Shown in pieces: positions 61,041 to 64,000 of a stretch of DNA of 64,000 bases. Below the pieces are notes generated by a model that saw only the letters and a program-made list of their open reading frames with translations, was not told the origin of the DNA and made no database searches. Where the stretch lies: assembly GCF_000969905.1 (NCBI RefSeq), contig NZ_CP009520.1, forward strand, positions 3,534,001 through 3,598,000. The letters are read 5' to 3'. Position 1 is the first letter of the stretch. Each line of letters begins with the position of its first letter. Origin of the DNA: Methanosarcina vacuolata Z-761. Its GTDB lineage: Archaea; Halobacteriota; Methanosarcinia; Methanosarcinales; Methanosarcinaceae. The position numbers were made by a program, and so were the translations under genes.

Positions 61041-62055
61041 TCTTTTTCCACTTGAATCTGAATTTTTAAGACGACAAAAGAGCAGCAATTATTAGGATAT
61101 AAGATCCGGATTTCGCGCTTGAAACACAAAATTAAACAAAATAGACTCTCCAGTTAGACTTGTAATTTATAAAGTTAAAAATCCAGGTTATCGATTTTCT
61201 TAGTTCAACTGTACAATTTCTACAAAACAGAATATATAAAGGATACAAGGAGTAAACATCTGAATATAGGTCAGGAGGGCATATCGTGAGCTTTAGCAAT
61301 TTTTAGTATAAAAATATCCTGCAAATTCTTTTTACACTTATATAAATTTAAAAAACTCGGGTTTAAAAAAAGTAGAGTTTGACGTAAAATTTGAATTTTA
61401 AAAAAGTTAAAGTTAAGACAAAGTTTGAGTCATAAAAAAGGTCAGAAATTAAGATTCTGTCATAGTTTGAAAAAGGACCCTGGTTGAGACGGAAGAATAT
61501 TAAACTTCGATATTTTCAGGAAATTTTTAAGTTTTTAGAACATCGAAGCAAAATCCCTGCGTTTTCAAACGTGGAATGAATGCGTAATCGGCCTCAGCAT
61601 CACGTGTTCAACTTTGAGAAAATAGTGGTATTGTTGTGTTTTATATATATTGTTAAGTTTTGTCTTGGAAGCTGGAAATGCTACAAGAGCCGCTTAACTT
61701 TGCTACTGGACTTAAAATAGAAGGTTATACAGAGTAATTCTGTAGGTAAAAATTTGAACGTTGATGGCGAGAACCGGAATAACAATTGCCCTGGGGCAGT
61801 ATGGCATCGGTTGAAATTCCGTAGGTGCCCGTCAATTCATTACCGGGAGCTGTCACAAGATTTTAAAGTCAAAGAATACGAAGAGAAGAGTTATAACCTG
61901 CGCCGAAAAGGAAAAACAGTATCATCTGGACATTTTTTGAATAAATGAACATCAAAAACACTTAAAGAATTATTAGTTAGTAGTATATATTAAAAAGAGA
62001 AACATAAATAAATATTTATATTAATCAACTATATAATGGTTCTTTGGGTGATTAA
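61041..62055. other. Long AT-rich spacer before the second regulator
   Basis: I see no supported gene. A frame at 61754-61948 (64 codons) has no ribosome site and no recognised motif. TTTTATATATATTG (about 61639-61652) is a good TATA-like box with no gene within 380 bases downstream, so a small RNA starting near 61675 is conceivable. TATATTAAAAAGAG before the regulator gene may be its promoter. Confidence 0.4.
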
Positions 62056-62469
62056 ATGGTAGATGAAAGTGGTCCAGTTATGGATATTTCGGACACAAAA
62101 GAAGAGGTTCCGGTAGCTATGGGACCAAACGAACATGAAATGATAGAACTATTTAGAAGAATTAACGTTAGCAGGCCAATCGCTCTGACACTTGCATGCC
62201 TTGCAAAAGGCAGAGAGATCTCATCTCAGAGCATTGAAATGGTATCAGGCTTGAGACAACCTGAAGTCAGTGTTGCAATGCGGTATCTCCGCGAAAATAA
62301 CTGGATTGATATCCGGGAAGAAAAGAAATCAAAGGGTAAAGGCAGACCGGTAAAGTTATACAGGCTAACAGTCCCAATGGATTATATTGTCAGCAAGATC
62401 GAAGAAGATATTGTAGCTGAGAGTACAATCGTGCTTAGAAATATTGAACGTCTGAAACACATTGCTTGA
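62056..62469 (+). CDS. Winged-helix transcriptional regulator (copy 2)
   Basis: The 137-residue paralogue of the regulator at 60202 has nearly the same recognition region (EISSQSIEMVSGLRQPEVSV) and wing (REEKKSKGKGRPVKLYRL). The N-terminal 20 residues differ. The near-identity of the recognition helix suggests both bind the same DNA site or form mixed dimers. They are 1.45 kb apart in the same direction. Confidence 0.82.
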   Translation: MVDESGPVMDISDTKEEVPVAMGPNEHEMIELFRRINVSRPIALTLACLAKGREISSQSIEMVSGLRQPEVSVAMRYLRENNWIDIREEKKSKGKGRPVKLYRLTVPMDYIVSKIEEDIVAESTIVLRNIERLKHIA

Positions 62470-62670
62470 AATTGTTCATGGGGATTCATCCCCACTATAA
62501 TTTTTCCCTAAAGATTAATTCTTTTGTTACAGAGGTATTTAATTTCCGAGACTTTTGCTTATTTTAATTTTTTGAAATATGTAGGCCAACATCATCGGAA
62601 TTAATGCTAAATTTTGGTGATCCCAGAAGATATTAAAAAATCTCTAATTTCCTAAATTAATTCTCTTATT

Positions 62671-62963
62671 TTGGCTTTTCGTCATTCTCTATGGATAATA
62701 CTATTTTTAATTCAAGACAGTGCTGGATTTTATGAGGCTTATGAGGATTTTATGAGGATTTTATGAGGATATTATGAGGATATTATGAGGATATTATGAG
62801 GATATTATGAGGATATTATGAGGATATTATGAGGATATTATGAGGATATTATGAGGATATTATGAGGATATTATGAGGATATTATGAGGATATTATGAGG
62901 ATATTATGAGGATATTATGAGGATATTATGAGAATATTATCAGGTAAGCTTCATAAAATCCAG
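62671..62963. repeat. 11-bp tandem array (about 16 copies) between inverted arms; dispersed repeat family C, copy 2
   Basis: Bases 62671-62757 match family C copy 1 (28124-28203). From about 62761 to 62935 the unit TATTATGAGGA repeats with an 11-bp period. The array is enclosed by CTGGATTTTATGAGGC (62723-62738) and its near-perfect inverse GCTTCATAAAATCCAG (62948-62963), so the whole block is a large stem with a repeat loop. Confidence 0.88.
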
Positions 62964-62991
62964 AGCTGTGCTGGATGAAAAGTAGTATTGT

Positions 62992-64000
62992 TCATGAAGA
63001 ATGGCGGAAGGCCAACTGAGGATCGACTGAGGACCTATGAGAATCCTGACTTCCGCTTTTTAAGCGCATAAATTCAATTTTCCCATAATTTCTTTTGCTT
63101 TCTGTGAGTTCTGTAACTATTACCTCTCCATTTTGCAGTTCTACTTTTCTGATCTTCTCAAGCTCTAAAAGTAAACTCTCTACTGTATAATCCTCAATAA
63201 TTTTTGTTTCCTTCATCATACTCAGTAGCTTCATTCTAATAATTAGTCCGATAAAGCAGACAAAAATGAATCCCTTTGTTGTTGAATCTTTGTTTGTGTT
63301 TAGTGGAAGCGACTGAATATCATTTTTCATTACTTTGAATCCTTTCTCAACAATATCTCTTTCTCTGTAGTAAGTGAGACATTCTACCCAATCACGTTCT
63401 CCATAATAAAAAAGGAAAAACTTCCCCATTCTGTTTATTCTCTGCGATACTGCATTTTTCTTGATATTGATTTTGAAATGGTCATCTATCTTTTTCCACG
63501 AATAGAAACTTGCCATTTCCCTTGCTCTCTCTTTGAACACCTCTGCCGCATTTCTCCATCCTGGTATTGCTGTTTCTTCCAGTTTTTCCTTCATATCATA
63601 AAGACGGGAGTAAAATGTGCTTTTTTCTTCCATTTCTCTCTTTGGATCATAGAAACAGTATCCATTGATCTTGAATTCCTTTTCCTCAAGAGTCACTGGC
63701 TTTACAAATATTGGTTTTTTGTGAAACTTATGAAGATATTCCGGACTTTCGATGTCTTTTTGTACTGAACTCATAAGCTCTTTGACACTTTTAAGTGCCA
63801 TTGTAGCTGGCATAATAAAAGGAATCTTTTCCCTTACTAATTCCTCAATGTTTCCCTTGCTGAAAAAGCCTCTATCCATTACCAGTGTATAGTTTTCCAT
63901 TCCATGAGCTTCTATCTTTTTTAGAGTATTTTTAAGAGTTGTAACGTCTACAATACTTCCAGGATAGATGTCATACATCACCGGAATTCCTTTTTCCTTA
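62992..64000 (-). CDS. Transposase of the IS1634/IS4 superfamily, N-terminal part beyond the window
   Basis: The frame is open to the right edge (KEKGIPVMYDIYPGS), so the GTG at 63981 is not the start. The visible part has the second catalytic Asp in LVMDRGFFSKGN and the Glu in a YYRERDIVEKGFKVMKND box, both matching DDE transposases of this group. It differs clearly from the copy at 40094, so it is another element. No terminal repeat was identified near 62965-62991, so completeness is unknown. Confidence 0.85.
   Translation of the reverse strand, partial: KEKGIPVMYDIYPGSIVDVTTLKNTLKKIEAHGMENYTLVMDRGFFSKGNIEELVREKIPFIMPATMALKSVKELMSSVQKDIESPEYLHKFHKKPIFVKPVTLEEKEFKINGYCFYDPKREMEEKSTFYSRLYDMKEKLEETAIPGWRNAAEVFKERAREMASFYSWKKIDDHFKINIKKNAVSQRINRMGKFFLFYYGERDWVECLTYYRERDIVEKGFKVMKNDIQSLPLNTNKDSTTKGFIFVCFIGLIIRMKLLSMMKETKIIEDYTVESLLLELEKIRKVELQNGEVIVTELTESKRNYGKIEFMRLKSGSQDSHRSSVDPQLAFRHSS

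Noticed and set aside
61754-61948. 64-codon frame before the second regulator
   Set aside because: No start signal and no family resemblance; left as an open possibility only.

Overview
This window looks like the chromosome of a methanogenic archaeon of the genus Methanosarcina. The evidence is a membrane cytochrome-type heterodisulfide reductase (hdrED), a soluble hdrACB operon, a methanogenesis-marker-9 gene, a dihydromethanopterin-reductase-like flavoprotein, an archaeal histone, MCM, RFC small subunit, several geranylgeranyl-reductase-family genes, and short tandem repeats in many AT-rich spacers.

Layout. 1-3.9 kb is core: rfcS (cut by the left edge), a small membrane protein, a histone, a ten-copy 27-bp repeat and a methyltransferase. 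3.9-22 kb is accessory DNA. It starts with a tyrosine integrase, a hypothetical protein, three 26-bp direct repeats and a rep-like operon ending in a primase/SF3-helicase gene, as in an integrated plasmid or virus. Next comes a gene-poor stretch (9.7-11.3 kb) with many inverted repeats, some with the same loop sequence. Then follows an array of eleven 37-bp repeats with unique 34-40 nt spacers, plus a degenerate twelfth repeat. A TnpB-like RuvC nuclease gene lies beside it, and its stop codon is inside the first repeat. A four-gene type I restriction-modification operon with an embedded DUF262 gene closes the region.

22-39 kb is core: pycB-pycA-birA, an S-layer-domain protein, two coiled-coil proteins, mcm, trmJ, a ferritin-like protein, a small siroheme-reductase-like protein, hdrED and two DUF116 proteins. 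An intact IS1634-type insertion sequence with terminal inverted repeats and a 6-bp target duplication lies at 40.1-41.8 kb. 42-47.5 kb holds four geranylgeranyl-reductase-family genes, the last one frameshifted. RNase P RNA is on the minus strand at 47.6-48.0 kb. 48.3-59.6 kb holds mmp9, a citG-like gene, DUF447, a DmrX-like gene, a nitroreductase, a YdjM-like protein, two PPOX paralogues and hdrA-hdrC-hdrB. Two paralogous winged-helix regulators and a transposase cut by the right edge end the window.

The most interesting object is the TnpB-plus-array unit. The nuclease gene would read straight into the array, and the array's repeat is the same sequence as the gene's own 3' end. That is the arrangement expected if a TnpB omega-RNA end had been multiplied into a CRISPR-like array. 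No cas1, cas2 or other cas gene is visible. Three families of dispersed intergenic repeats were also found by pairwise comparison inside the window.
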